Shown here: in pieces, positions 17,664-25,966 of the stretch
Layout of the letters: each line of letters opens with the position of its first letter
Numbering within the stretch: the stretch's first letter is position 1
Assembly (NCBI RefSeq): GCF_003053845.1
Contig: NZ_QAYG01000005.1
Span: 186,001 to 250,000, forward strand
DNA: 64,000 nucleotides
Source of the DNA: Breoghania corrubedonensis
Lineage (GTDB): Bacteria; Pseudomonadota; Alphaproteobacteria; Rhizobiales; Stappiaceae
Direction of reading: 5' to 3'
Notes under the pieces: generated by a model
Seen by the model: only the letters and a program-made list of their open reading frames with translations
Databases searched by the model: none
Told to the model about the DNA's origin: nothing
Translations under genes and position numbers: made by a program

Positions 17664-18588
17664 CGAGCAGATCCTCGTTCTGGTAGATCAGGTCTTCCAC
17701 CTGAAGCGTGTAGGCGCCGTCGAGCCGGCCGAGCCGGCAGGTAAAGATCGGCTGCTTGTTGCATTCCAGCTTGACCGGGCTTCTGGGCGTGGCCTGAAGC
17801 TCGATAACCTGGCCGACCTCCAGATCGACGATTTCGCCGAGAGTCATCTGTCGCTCTTCCATGATCGCCTGCAGCTTCACTTCGGTGCGCTGGATCTCGC
17901 TCTGGAAGTGGTGGGTCCATTCCTTGTCGCGGTTGGTCATTTCACCGGAGATGACCTGCGACAGGCGCTGGCGCAGCGGGTTCAGCGTGGCGTGCGGCAG
18001 GATCACGAAGACCTCGCCGCCGCGCCCGATCGCCTGCACCAGCAGCCGGCCGACGACGGCCGGATTGTTGCGCCGGCCCAGAATGGCGAAATCCATCCGG
18101 CTCTCGATGCGCTCCAGCTTCAGCTGGGTTTCCGCGATGGGCTTGAACGAGGCGCGCAGCGCCTTGGCTGCTTCATCGAAAATGGTGCGGGCGATCCGCG
18201 TCTCGATGTTGGAGAAGCTGCGCTCGTCATCGACCGGCGGCTCGGTTCCGTCCGCGCCGAAGAGCACGTCGGCCAGCGTGAAGATGAAGTCGCGGTCGAA
18301 GCCGATCAGGATGCGGCTGTCCCATTCGGGCGAATAGAACACCGCGATGAGCGCATTCGCCTCCTGTTCGTCGAGCACGTCGCCGATGCGCTCGTTGTCG
18401 ATGTAGGATACCGAGATGTAGGACGGCGACGTCGACTTCTGACGCATGGCGTCGGCGAAGATGCGGGCCATGCGGTCGAAAACCACAGGCAGCATCGGCA
18501 GGCGATCGACTGAGATGCCGGCGGCATCGAGCAGGCGATCGGTGATCTGCGAGCGTTCCGACACGGTGGCGGTAGCTGTATCCATCAT
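17644..18588 (-). CDS. fliM: Flagellar motor switch protein FliM
   Basis: A 314-residue protein with the FliM middle domain (residues about 30-220) and a C-terminal SpoA domain (LGEIVDLEVGQVIELQATPR; FTCRLGRLDGAYTLQVEDLI). The N-terminus does not show the usual EIDALL-type CheY-binding motif, so the response-regulator contact may differ. It sits between motA (4 bp apart) and the DUF6468-like gene. Confidence 0.92.
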   Translation of the reverse strand: MMDTATATVSERSQITDRLLDAAGISVDRLPMLPVVFDRMARIFADAMRQKSTSPSYISVSYIDNERIGDVLDEQEANALIAVFYSPEWDSRILIGFDRDFIFTLADVLFGADGTEPPVDDERSFSNIETRIARTIFDEAAKALRASFKPIAETQLKLERIESRMDFAILGRRNNPAVVGRLLVQAIGRGGEVFVILPHATLNPLRQRLSQVISGEMTNRDKEWTHHFQSEIQRTEVKLQAIMEERQMTLGEIVDLEVGQVIELQATPRSPVKLECNKQPIFTCRLGRLDGAYTLQVEDLIYQNEDLLDDLLSR

Positions 18589-18592
18589 GGCG

Positions 18593-19498
18593 TCAGGCCG
18601 CTCCCTTCTGGTTCAGTTCCTGAACGTTGTCTCCGCTTGCCATGACGGCATGGGCCATGGTTTCGTTCTCCACCTCGTCGATCGAGGGGCGATCGTTGGC
18701 ATTGATGGTCTTGCGGCCGTGCTCGACCGCGATCTGCGGCGCGGCTCCGTTGAGGAAGGCCAGCAGCGACTGCTTGACGATGATGTAGGGACGAAGCCTG
18801 CGTTCGCGCACGCCCTTGATGTTGTTGGCGAGCGGTGTGACCAGCGCATAGGACAGGAAGATACCGAGGAAGGTGCCGACGAGGGCCGCTCCGATCAGCC
18901 CGCCCAGGATCTGCGGCGACTGGTCGATCGCGCCCATCGCCTTGATGACGCCCAGCACCGCGGCGACGATGCCGATGGCGGGCAGCGCTTCGGCCAGCAC
19001 CGTCATCGAGTGGTAGGGTTTCATCTTGTCGCGCGCGATGGTTTCCAGTTCCTCGTCCATGAGCGCTTCGATTTCATGCGGGCGCGCATTGCCGACGATG
19101 ATCAGGCGGAAGTAATCGCAAACGAAGGTTCTGAGGGACTTTTGCTTCTGCAGGGTGGGGAACTTGCGGAAGATATCGGAATTGTCGGGGTCCTCGATAT
19201 GCGGCTCCACCTCGTTGCGGCCCTTGGCGCGCAATTCCCGCATCAAGGCGTAGAGAACGCCGACCACGTCGAGATAGTCCCGCTTGCCGGGTACGGAATG
19301 GAAGAGGGCTTCGCCGATGGCGCGACCGCTGTCGCTGATCACCTTGAGCGGGTTGGCAACCACATAGGTGCCCAGCGCGACCCCGACGATGATCACGAAT
19401 TCATAGGGCTGCCAGAGCACGAGGACATTGCCGCCGAGCGCTGCAAAGCCGCCGATCAGCGACGCGCCGGCGATGATCAGGCCGATGATGATAGTCAA
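18593..19498 (-). CDS. motA: Flagellar motor stator protein MotA
   Basis: A 301-residue stator subunit with four membrane helices: two near the start (residues about 3-50) and two after residue 165 (ALPAIGIVAAVLGVIKAMGA; IGAALVGTFLGIFLSYALVT). The large cytoplasmic loop carries the charged residues that meet FliG. The conserved Pro before the third helix is present. MotB is not in the window; it probably lies upstream of motC outside the left edge. This is the first gene of the - strand operon. Confidence 0.95.
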   Translation of the reverse strand: MTIIIGLIIAGASLIGGFAALGGNVLVLWQPYEFVIIVGVALGTYVVANPLKVISDSGRAIGEALFHSVPGKRDYLDVVGVLYALMRELRAKGRNEVEPHIEDPDNSDIFRKFPTLQKQKSLRTFVCDYFRLIIVGNARPHEIEALMDEELETIARDKMKPYHSMTVLAEALPAIGIVAAVLGVIKAMGAIDQSPQILGGLIGAALVGTFLGIFLSYALVTPLANNIKGVRERRLRPYIIVKQSLLAFLNGAAPQIAVEHGRKTINANDRPSIDEVENETMAHAVMASGDNVQELNQKGAA

Positions 19499-19539
19499 TT
19501 GCCGCCTCCTGCTTGAGCTGGCTCGTTTGTATGGACAGG

Positions 19540-19559
19540 AGGCTAGAGGGCGAGGCTTG
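19540..19559 (-). promoter_or_regulatory. Flagellar promoter-like motif upstream of motA (partial)
   Basis: Reading the - strand from 19559, CAAGCCTCGC is identical to the first ten bases of the flgE-upstream motif; the following bases differ. Aligned on the full element, it ends about 41 bases before the motA start, close to the 44-47 of the others. It supports a shared flagellar promoter type whose strongest part is CAAGCCTCGC. Confidence 0.4.
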
Positions 19560-19650
19560 CCCGAAGCTGTCGGAGCGGGAAGGGGGCGGTGAGAGGGAAA
19601 GGATAGGGGAAGGTAGAAGGGGAAATTGAGCGCCTGCGGCGCGCTGATTT

Positions 19651-19786
19651 CTGGATTCCGGATCAGCGCTCGGCTTGCGCCTCACTTGTCCGGAATGAGG
19701 AAGGGCGAGTTTGGCTACAGCTTGGCCACACGCTCCTCATTCCGGGCGGTCTGCGCCGGAGGCGCATGGCCAGACTCGGAATCCAG
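19651..19786. repeat. Pair of inverted REP-like palindromic units
   Basis: Two similar units face each other: 19651-19701 and the reverse complement of 19734-19786. Each begins with CTGGATTCCG and ends with CCGGAATGAGGA, with a GC-rich centre of about 30 bases. The outer 10 bp and inner 12 bp of the two units are perfect inverted repeats of one another. ATTCCGGA/TCCGGAAT also forms a palindrome within the left unit. This is the layout of REP or BIME-type intergenic repeats, placed between the divergent motA and DUF1217 genes. The rest of the 19499-19941 gap holds the motA-side motif and no gene. Confidence 0.7.
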
Positions 19787-19941
19787 CGCAAAAAGCGCGG
19801 CGAAGCTGCTTCTTTAAGCCTCTCTCCCGCGCCTTGCCGACCCCCCGGTTCACCACGTCAGCCTGAGGCAAGCCACGACCGCGATCATCCTTGCAAAGCC
19901 CTCGTCAGCATCGTGAGGGCGAGAATTGTGAGGGCGCTGTA

Positions 19942-20730
19942 ATGATAAGTACGCTGCTTCAGTACCAGATCGTGACGAAGAACCTGGATCGATCGCTGAC
20001 GACCGTCGCCACGGATCCCGTCGTGAAGCGCCAGAGCGCCTACTATCTGGAAAACATCGGCAACGTGAAGTCGATCGACGACTTCCTGGAGGACGACCAG
20101 CTCTTTGACTACGCCATGAAGGCGTTCGGCCTTGAAGACATGGACTACGCCAAGGCGTTCATGCGCAAGGTGCTGGAGGAGGGGACCGACAAAGACGATT
20201 CCTTCGCCAATCAGCTGGCCGACGAAAAGTACGCGACGTTCGCCAAGACCTTCAATTTCGCGCGCTACGGTGAAGCCACCACATCCTTCGACAGGACCCA
20301 GCAGGATGTCGTCGACGCCTACATGCGTCAGACGCTGGAAGAAAACGAGGGGTCCTCCAACGAAGGCGTGCGGCTGGCGCTCTATTTCTCGCGCAAGGCT
20401 TCCCAGATCGACAGCGGCATGGATCTACTCGCAGACAAGGCCATGGCCCAGGTCGTCTACACCGCGCTCGGTCTGCCCGACGAGTTCGCCTCCGCCGACA
20501 TCGACAAGCAGGCTGCCTTCATCGCGGACCGCATCGATATCGAGGACTTCCAGGATCCGGAGAAGACGGAGAAATTCCTCGCGCGGTTCACGGCCATGTA
20601 CGACATGAAAAACAAGACAGCCACGGCGACCTCGCCGGCGCTGCAGGTGATCACTTCGGCGAACAAGACCGTGGCGATGGACGAAAGCCTGCTCGCCAGC
20701 ATCCAGAACCTGAAGCTCGGGGGTATGTGA
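19942..20730 (+). CDS. DUF1217-family flagellar protein
   Basis: A 262-residue soluble helical protein of the DUF1217 family, found in rhizobial flagellar clusters next to motA and flgF; its role is not known. Recognisable parts are the start (STLLQYQIVTKNLDRSLTTV) and the repeated pattern of short helices (EDFQDPEKTEKFLARFTAMY). ATG 19942 follows GAGGG at about eight bases; an upstream in-frame start at 19891 lacks a good ribosome site. It is 3 bp before flgF, so one transcript is likely. Confidence 0.75.
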   Translation: MISTLLQYQIVTKNLDRSLTTVATDPVVKRQSAYYLENIGNVKSIDDFLEDDQLFDYAMKAFGLEDMDYAKAFMRKVLEEGTDKDDSFANQLADEKYATFAKTFNFARYGEATTSFDRTQQDVVDAYMRQTLEENEGSSNEGVRLALYFSRKASQIDSGMDLLADKAMAQVVYTALGLPDEFASADIDKQAAFIADRIDIEDFQDPEKTEKFLARFTAMYDMKNKTATATSPALQVITSANKTVAMDESLLASIQNLKLGGM

Positions 20731-20733
20731 GCC

Positions 20734-21459
20734 ATGCAGTCGTCGCTCTATGTCTCGCTTTCGAGCCAGGTCGCCATCGCGCGCCGGCTCGATACGGTCG
20801 CGCGCAACGTCGCCAACATGAACACCGCCGGCTACCGCGCCGACGAGATCAAGTTTTCCGAGGTGCTGTCGAAGAAGGGGCCGGATCCGGTCTCCTTCGC
20901 CAATGGCGGTGAAACCTACATCTCGCGTCAGCACGGTGGCCTCACCAAGACCGACAATCCGCTGGATATCGCCATCGACGGGGATGGATGGCTCGCCGTG
21001 CGCACCACTTCCGGCATCGCCTACACGCGTGACGGCCGGATGCAGATGGGAACGGACGGCATGTTGCGTTCGGTGAACAACTATCCGGTTCTCGATAGCG
21101 GCGGTCTTCCGATCATGCTCGATCCCGAAGCCGGTTCGCCGACGATCACCGCGGACGGTGCCGTCTATCAGGGCGAGAACCGCTTGGGCGATGTCGGCTT
21201 GTTCACGATCGCCAGCGATGCCCGTCTGACGCGTTACGACAATTCCGCGGTCATCCCGGACAAGCCGGCGACGCCGGTGCTGGAATTTTCCGAAAACGGC
21301 TTCGCGCAAGGCTACACGGAAGGCTCAAACGTCAACCCGATCCGTGAAATGACCAAGATGATCGAGCTCACCCGCACCTTCGAGAGCATTTCCAAGATGA
21401 TCGATTCCGGGGCGGACAACCAGCAACAGGCGATCCGCGAGCTGGGTGAGACCTCATGA
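20734..21459 (+). CDS. flgF: Flagellar basal-body rod protein FlgF
   Basis: A 241-residue proximal rod protein. The N-terminal rod motif (RRLDTVARNVANMNTAGYRA), the FlgF/G middle (NPLDIAIDGDGWLAVRTTSG) and the C-terminal helix (PIREMTKMIELTRTFESISK) are all present. It overlaps the next gene by four bases (ATGA). Confidence 0.93.
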   Translation: MQSSLYVSLSSQVAIARRLDTVARNVANMNTAGYRADEIKFSEVLSKKGPDPVSFANGGETYISRQHGGLTKTDNPLDIAIDGDGWLAVRTTSGIAYTRDGRMQMGTDGMLRSVNNYPVLDSGGLPIMLDPEAGSPTITADGAVYQGENRLGDVGLFTIASDARLTRYDNSAVIPDKPATPVLEFSENGFAQGYTEGSNVNPIREMTKMIELTRTFESISKMIDSGADNQQQAIRELGETS

Positions 21460-22163
21460 GCGAGATCGCCGTCACGCCGCTGGCAAAACCGGTGGAGCGG
21501 GCCGAGGTGCAGTTGCCCCGGCCAAACCCCGTGCGTCCGGCAGCGTCCGCCCAGACCGCGAGGATATCCGCCGGTCCGGCCGCATCCGCGCGTGAAGGCG
21601 ACGCCGAGGGCTTCGGCTTTTCCGATCTGATCGACACGCTGAACCCGCTCCAGCAATTGCCGCTTGTCGGCAGCCTCTACCGCGCTGTCACGGGCGACGA
21701 AATCTCTCCCCAGGCTCACTATGCCGGCAGCGCTCTTTATGGCATGGCGCTTGGCGGCCCGGTGGGGATGGGCGCCTTCCTTGGGATGGCCATGGTGGGC
21801 GATGCCGTTTCTGATCATTTTCAGACGCGAGATGTGCAGCTTGCCACGTCCGGCGACGCCCCGGGTACGCCCGCGCCCCCGACCGAAAGCGACAGCGTTG
21901 CCGAAGCTGTTTCGGGCGCTGAAGCCGCGCCCGGCGCACCGACGGATCTTTTCAAATGGCTGCGCCCGGAAGCCGCGATCGCCCGCTTCCCCGTTGCAGG
22001 TTCGAACGACGCGCCCGACGCCCCGCAATGGGGGGCTCGCGAACCCGCCATTCCGGCGAGTGTCGAGGGGCTGGCGGCGGATCCCAATAACCACCTTCCG
22101 TTGAGCGTGCTGGAAACGCTGCGCCAGCGGCACATGGGACTGTTGGGCGATGAACAAGCTTGA
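21456..22163 (+). CDS. Unknown protein between flgF and fliI
   Basis: A 235-residue protein I cannot name. It has Pro/Ala-rich, probably unstructured ends and one ordered block at residues about 50-110 (DTLNPLQQLPLVGSLYRAVT, then HYAGSALYGMALGGPVGMGA) that is Gly-rich and hydrophobic. The block may associate with membrane or bind a partner. Overlaps of 4 bp with flgF and 14 bp with fliI make it part of the operon. A flagellar role is inferred from context. Confidence 0.6.
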   Translation: MSEIAVTPLAKPVERAEVQLPRPNPVRPAASAQTARISAGPAASAREGDAEGFGFSDLIDTLNPLQQLPLVGSLYRAVTGDEISPQAHYAGSALYGMALGGPVGMGAFLGMAMVGDAVSDHFQTRDVQLATSGDAPGTPAPPTESDSVAEAVSGAEAAPGAPTDLFKWLRPEAAIARFPVAGSNDAPDAPQWGAREPAIPASVEGLAADPNNHLPLSVLETLRQRHMGLLGDEQA

Positions 22164-23493
22164 ACGGCTGGAACGAACGGTCGCCTCAACGCTTCAGGAG
22201 GTGGCGCCGGTGCGCATTGGCGGCCGGATCAACCAGGTGGCGCCGAATTTCTACCGGGTCGTTGGGCTGTCGTCCTTCGTGTGCCTGGGAGACACGGTCG
22301 TTCTTGAGACGAAGGACAAGCCCCAGCATGGCGAGATCATCCGCCTTGATGAGGAAGAGGCCATCGTCAAGCCGTTCGACAGGCAGACAGCCGTCGGTAT
22401 CGGGACGCGGATCTATCGCGTCGGCGGACTGACGATCCATCCGGACGCAAGCTGGAAGGGCAGGGTGGTCAACGCTCTGGGCCAGCCGGTGGACGACCGG
22501 GGCCCCATCCCTCCAGGCACCCGTGCCGTGCCGCTCGACCGGGATCCGCCGCCGCCGCTGAAGCGCGCGCGTGTGACGACGCCCGTTCGCACCGGCGTGC
22601 GCGTCGTCGATCTCTTCACGCCTCTTTGTATCGGCCAGCGCGTCGGCATCTTTGCCGGTTCGGGCGTTGGCAAATCGACCCTGCTCGCCATGTTCGCACG
22701 CTCCGGCGATTTCGATACGGTCGTCGTGGGGCTTGTCGGCGAGCGGTCGCGAGAGGTGCGCGAGTTTATCGAGGATGCGCTCGGCGAGGCGATCGGGAAG
22801 TCCGTCGTCGTCGTTTCCACCGGTGACGAGAGCCCGATGATGCGGCGCCTGGCACCCAAGACGGCCATGACCATCGCCGAGCATTTCCGTGATCGCGGCG
22901 ACTCCGTTTTGCTGATCATCGATTCCGCGACCCGCTTTGCCCACGCCTCGCGCGATGTGGCGATGGCGGCGGGTGAACCGCCCGTGGCACGCGGCTATAC
23001 GCCGAGTGTCTTTTCCGAGCTGCCCCGGCTGCTGGAACGCGCCGGGCCCGGGGTCAACGGCGGCGGTGCGATCACCGGCGTCTTTTCCGTTCTCGTGGAC
23101 GGCGACGACCACAACGATCCCGTCGCTGACAGCATCCGCGGCATTCTCGATGGTCATATCGTGCTGAGCCGCTCGATCGCGGACGCCGGCCGCTACCCGG
23201 CCGTTGACGTGCTGGCATCCATTTCCCGCCTCGCACAGCATGCCTGGACGGCCGATCAGCGCGAACTCGTCATGCGCCTGAAGGGGCTGATCGCACGGTA
23301 CGAGGATACGCGCGACCTGCGGCTCATGGGTGGCTATCAACCCGGAAACGATCCGCAACTTGACTACGCCTGCCAGATCGTGCCCCGCATTTACGAGGCG
23401 CTGCGCCAGGGCGGGCGCGACAAGATCGCCAGCGATCCCTTCGACGCGCTGGCCCGTGCGCTGTCAGCCGACGCATCGCCCGCCGAATCGTGA
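22150..23493 (+). CDS. fliI: Flagellum-specific export ATPase FliI
   Basis: A 447-residue F1-beta-like ATPase that energises flagellar export. Walker A is GSGVGKST near residue 170, Walker B is SVLLIIDSATRFAHASRDVA, and the export-ATPase block GYTPSVFSELPRLLERAGPG follows. It overlaps the preceding gene by 14 bp. Start ATG 22150. Length is normal. Confidence 0.95.
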   Translation: MNKLERLERTVASTLQEVAPVRIGGRINQVAPNFYRVVGLSSFVCLGDTVVLETKDKPQHGEIIRLDEEEAIVKPFDRQTAVGIGTRIYRVGGLTIHPDASWKGRVVNALGQPVDDRGPIPPGTRAVPLDRDPPPPLKRARVTTPVRTGVRVVDLFTPLCIGQRVGIFAGSGVGKSTLLAMFARSGDFDTVVVGLVGERSREVREFIEDALGEAIGKSVVVVSTGDESPMMRRLAPKTAMTIAEHFRDRGDSVLLIIDSATRFAHASRDVAMAAGEPPVARGYTPSVFSELPRLLERAGPGVNGGGAITGVFSVLVDGDDHNDPVADSIRGILDGHIVLSRSIADAGRYPAVDVLASISRLAQHAWTADQRELVMRLKGLIARYEDTRDLRLMGGYQPGNDPQLDYACQIVPRIYEALRQGGRDKIASDPFDALARALSADASPAES

Positions 23494-24040
23494 CGCGCGG
23501 GATACGCGCGCACCTGTTTCTGTCGATTTCTCCCCGCCACGCAAACGCCGATCGCGACACCCGTTCCTCGCCCGGCTTCGTGGCGCCCTGACCGGGGAGC
23601 CAGACGCATCCGCAAGCGCCGATTTCACGTTGCGGGGGCTGTCGCCGGTCCTGTTCTTTCCTTGCCAGCTTCACATTCTTGTTGCCGAGTTAACCTCCGC
23701 GGCCTGCCGCGTGGGGGGCGTCTTCGCATGCAATGTGCACGGAAACTGGCGGTTATCCGTATATATGCGCGTCTTTGAAAACATGATTTCGGCGTTGAGT
23801 GGTTTTAATTCTTTAACCACGTGAAATTTCAAATTTTACGAGAACTTGTCTGGGATGTGAATTGACGCTAGGTTCTTTGCAAAGTGGAATATATTGTTTT
23901 TTATTAAGATTTTTCCGCCACCGCTTACGGATTTATAACAATGTAATACAATCAGCGTTTGGATAACATCCGAAATAATTGACGTCCGTTATATTACACC
24001 ATACGGATGATGCGGGCTGAGTATTCGAGGGCTGATCACC
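23494..24040. other. Intergenic region before rem; AT-rich promoter area
   Basis: The first part is ordinary GC-rich sequence without a supported gene. From about 23760 the sequence turns AT-rich to the rem start, unlike its surroundings. TGTAAT and ATTACA about 45 bases apart (near 23943 and 23993) form a weak dyad. This is the likely rem promoter; no clear sigma-factor consensus was recognised. Confidence 0.4.
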
Positions 24041-24721
24041 GTGTTCATCATTGTAGACGATAGAGAGATAGTGACCTCAGGTTACGCTTCCGGGTTCGAA
24101 CGAGAAGGAATCTCTTCGCTCGGTTTGCCGCCTGATGAGTTTAGCGATTGGGTAAATACGACTCCGCAAGATGAATTGACTGCGGTAGACGCGTTTCTCA
24201 TCGGTGACTGCGAAGAGCGTTCGACCTATCCTCGCATCATTCGCAACCGTGTCAGGCAAGCGCCGGTTCTTGCACTCAACGAGAAGACGTGCCTGGAACA
24301 GACACTGGAGCTGTTTGCCGCCGGGGTCGACGATGTCCTGCGCAAGCCGATCCATGTCCGCGAGATCATGGCGCGGGTGGGGGCCATCCGCCGTCGTGCG
24401 ATCAAGGATGCGGACGACATGCAGGTCGGGGGCATCCGTGTCTACTTCGACGGGCGCGATCCTGTCATCGCCGGCGAGGAATACGCCCTGCCTCGTCGCG
24501 AAAGACGGATCCTTGAATTCATGGCTCGCAACCATGGTCGCCGGGTGACCAAAACGCAGATCTACAATGCGGTTTACGGCATTTCCAACGAGGATGTGGA
24601 CGAGAGCGTCGTGGAAAGTCACATTTCCAAGCTGCGCAAGAAGTTGAAGATGCAGCTGGGTTACGATCCGATCGAATCCGTCCGTTTTCTGGGTTACATG
24701 CTGAAGAAGGAAGAGGGCTAG
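24041..24721 (+). CDS. rem: Flagellar transcriptional regulator Rem (OmpR-type, atypical receiver)
   Basis: A 226-residue orphan response regulator closely resembling Sinorhizobium Rem, which activates flagellar genes in exponential phase. Residues 1-115 are a receiver-like domain. The expected phospho-acceptor Asp appears replaced by Gly in AVDAFLIGDCEE (an Asp follows one place later), so it may act without phosphorylation; the Lys in DDVLRKPIHVRE is kept. Residues 125-225 are a winged-helix DNA-binding domain (NEDVDESVVESHISKLRKKL). In Sinorhizobium, as I recall, rem lies between the transglycosylase gene and flgE; here it is alone after fliI. Confidence 0.9.
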   Translation: MFIIVDDREIVTSGYASGFEREGISSLGLPPDEFSDWVNTTPQDELTAVDAFLIGDCEERSTYPRIIRNRVRQAPVLALNEKTCLEQTLELFAAGVDDVLRKPIHVREIMARVGAIRRRAIKDADDMQVGGIRVYFDGRDPVIAGEEYALPRRERRILEFMARNHGRRVTKTQIYNAVYGISNEDVDESVVESHISKLRKKLKMQLGYDPIESVRFLGYMLKKEEG

Positions 24722-24847
24722 TTCGCGACCGTTTAACGGCGCGGGTGTCCGGGGATAATATTCTCCGCACCGCGGTTATACGCGCCCATCCACACCACGC
24801 CGCTTGACAACGCGCTTCCATCCCCTCAAAGGAGGGGCGCATTTCCC

Positions 24848-24937
24848 GGAGGAGTGGCCGAGTGGTTGAAGGCACCGGTCTTGAAAACCGGCAGGCGGGC
24901 AACCGTCTCGTGGGTTCGAATCCCACCTCCTCCGCCA
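24848..24937 (+). tRNA. tRNA-Ser (anticodon TGA)
   Basis: A 90-base tRNA including an encoded CCA. The acceptor stem GGAGGAG (24848-24854) pairs with CTCCTCC (24927-24933). The anticodon stem CCGGT/ACCGG encloses the loop CTTGAAA, giving anticodon TGA at 24882-24884. A long variable arm, typical of tRNA-Ser, and the GGTTCGAATCC T-arm follow. No integrase or repeated 3' end was seen nearby. Confidence 0.97.
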
Positions 24938-25568
24938 CTTATCGCCGATTGCCGCGTGCAATAGCCTATGTATCACCGATCACCGTACGCCACCAAGTTG
25001 GCGGACGATCCGGCAATCCAGCTACCTGTAGCGCGCAAAACCAGGTGGCACGGCGCGCAAGATCGGATGGCAACAGTCCCAAGGGCCTGGTTCTCCGACC
25101 GCAACACAGTCGCTTGCCGTTGGCAGTAGGTACGATTAGCCTCCGCCGTGGGGGCTCTCACGAACGAATTTCCAATTGATATAGCCTCTGGAGCAGATCT
25201 CCGGTGGACATGTGGCCGTGCTGCCGCACCCACAGTCGGCGAACTTGTCGGGGGAAGCCTTTTCGTCAACGACAGCAGGGGCCCCGCCATCGGCCTCGTC
25301 CTCCTTGCCGATCGCGGCGGGGGTATGATCGCAACCGCCTGATAAGATGTCGGAACACGAATAAGCCTGGCGCCAAGGGCGAGGCGGGCGGGCTGGGGCG
25401 TCCGGGAAGGTCCGTCCATTCTCGGATGCCTGCGTCTCCACGCTGCGGCGGATCGGTGATGACCGGGGACGGGCCTGGATCGGCAGCTCCATCATCGTCC
25501 CTTCACAAGGGTGGGACAGGTCTTGTGTGCCTTCGACTGGATCCAGCGGCACTCCGGGCGCGCCGGTC
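24938..25568. other. Gene-free stretch between tRNA-Ser and the arc control region
   Basis: About 630 bp with several short overlapping frames on both strands. None has a good ribosome site, a recognisable domain or a partner gene. It could be a decayed gene or an old insertion boundary after the tRNA, but nothing in it is identifiable by eye. Confidence 0.4.
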
Positions 25569-25603
25569 AATGAAAAAAATTTCATTATTCCCCTGAAAAT
25601 TTC
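25569..25603. promoter_or_regulatory. Candidate upstream activator sites for the arc sigma-54 promoter
   Basis: An 18-base palindrome (AATGAAA-AAAA-TTTCATT, 25569-25586) is followed 8 bases later by GAAAATTTC (25595-25603). These AT-rich dyads share the GAAA/TTTC arms and lie about 65-100 bases upstream of the sigma-54 promoter, the usual place for NtrC-class activator binding. The obvious candidate protein is the activator encoded at 33807. Function is inferred. Confidence 0.5.
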
Positions 25604-25669
25604 TTCTCGCGCGCAGCGCGTTATTTGGAAATTCGGCGAGAACGCGCGGAATTTTCTTTGTCTTTATTG

Positions 25670-25685
25670 TGGCACGCCTTTTGCA
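25670..25685 (+). promoter_or_regulatory. Sigma-54 (RpoN) promoter of the arc operon
   Basis: TGGCACGCCTTTTGCA matches the -24/-12 consensus TGGCACG-N4-TTGC(A/T) exactly, with correct GG-GC spacing. Transcription should begin near 25696, about 450 bases before arcD. An NtrC-class activator gene lies downstream of the operon. Confidence 0.85.
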
Positions 25686-25714
25686 ATTCCTACGTTGCAA
25701 AAGGAAACAGTCGA

Positions 25715-25966
25715 ATGACCAACGCCGCAAAAGCCGCATCCCGGGCTCTGGACCGTGCAAGCAGACAGCATCGCGACGACAGACAGCGGGATTTCGAGCC
25801 GACGACGATCGAGAGGCCCACGCGATTTCGATTGACCAATTCCTGCCGCAACTCCGGATGGCATGCCGAAGAAGAGCGGCAGTGTCGCCGGGCTGAAACT
25901 GGCCGGAATTCGCGGCTTCGGGTGCAGCGCGGACCGCCCGTCATCGCGGGCGGGAACCGCTCCTAA
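25715..25966 (+). CDS. Possible Arg-rich leader ORF ahead of arcD
   Basis: The first ATG after the predicted start of the sigma-54 transcript has a strong ribosome site (AAAAGGA, nine bases upstream). It opens an 83-codon frame with 18 Arg codons (22 percent), including AGA, AGG and CGA. A short Arg-rich leader before an arginine-degradation operon could link arginyl-tRNA supply to downstream expression. The caution is strong: chance frames in high-GC DNA are often Arg-rich, and no protein family is recognised. Confidence 0.25.
   Translation: MTNAAKAASRALDRASRQHRDDRQRDFEPTTIERPTRFRLTNSCRNSGWHAEEERQCRRAETGRNSRLRVQRGPPVIAGGNRS

Noticed and set aside
22186-23358. Antisense 390-codon frame opposite fliI
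   Set aside because: It is the reverse-strand shadow of a highly conserved ATPase gene, with no domain of its own.
24973-25585. Open frames on the - strand after tRNA-Ser as possible transposase remnants
   Set aside because: No catalytic or IS-family motif, terminal repeat or target duplication could be identified.
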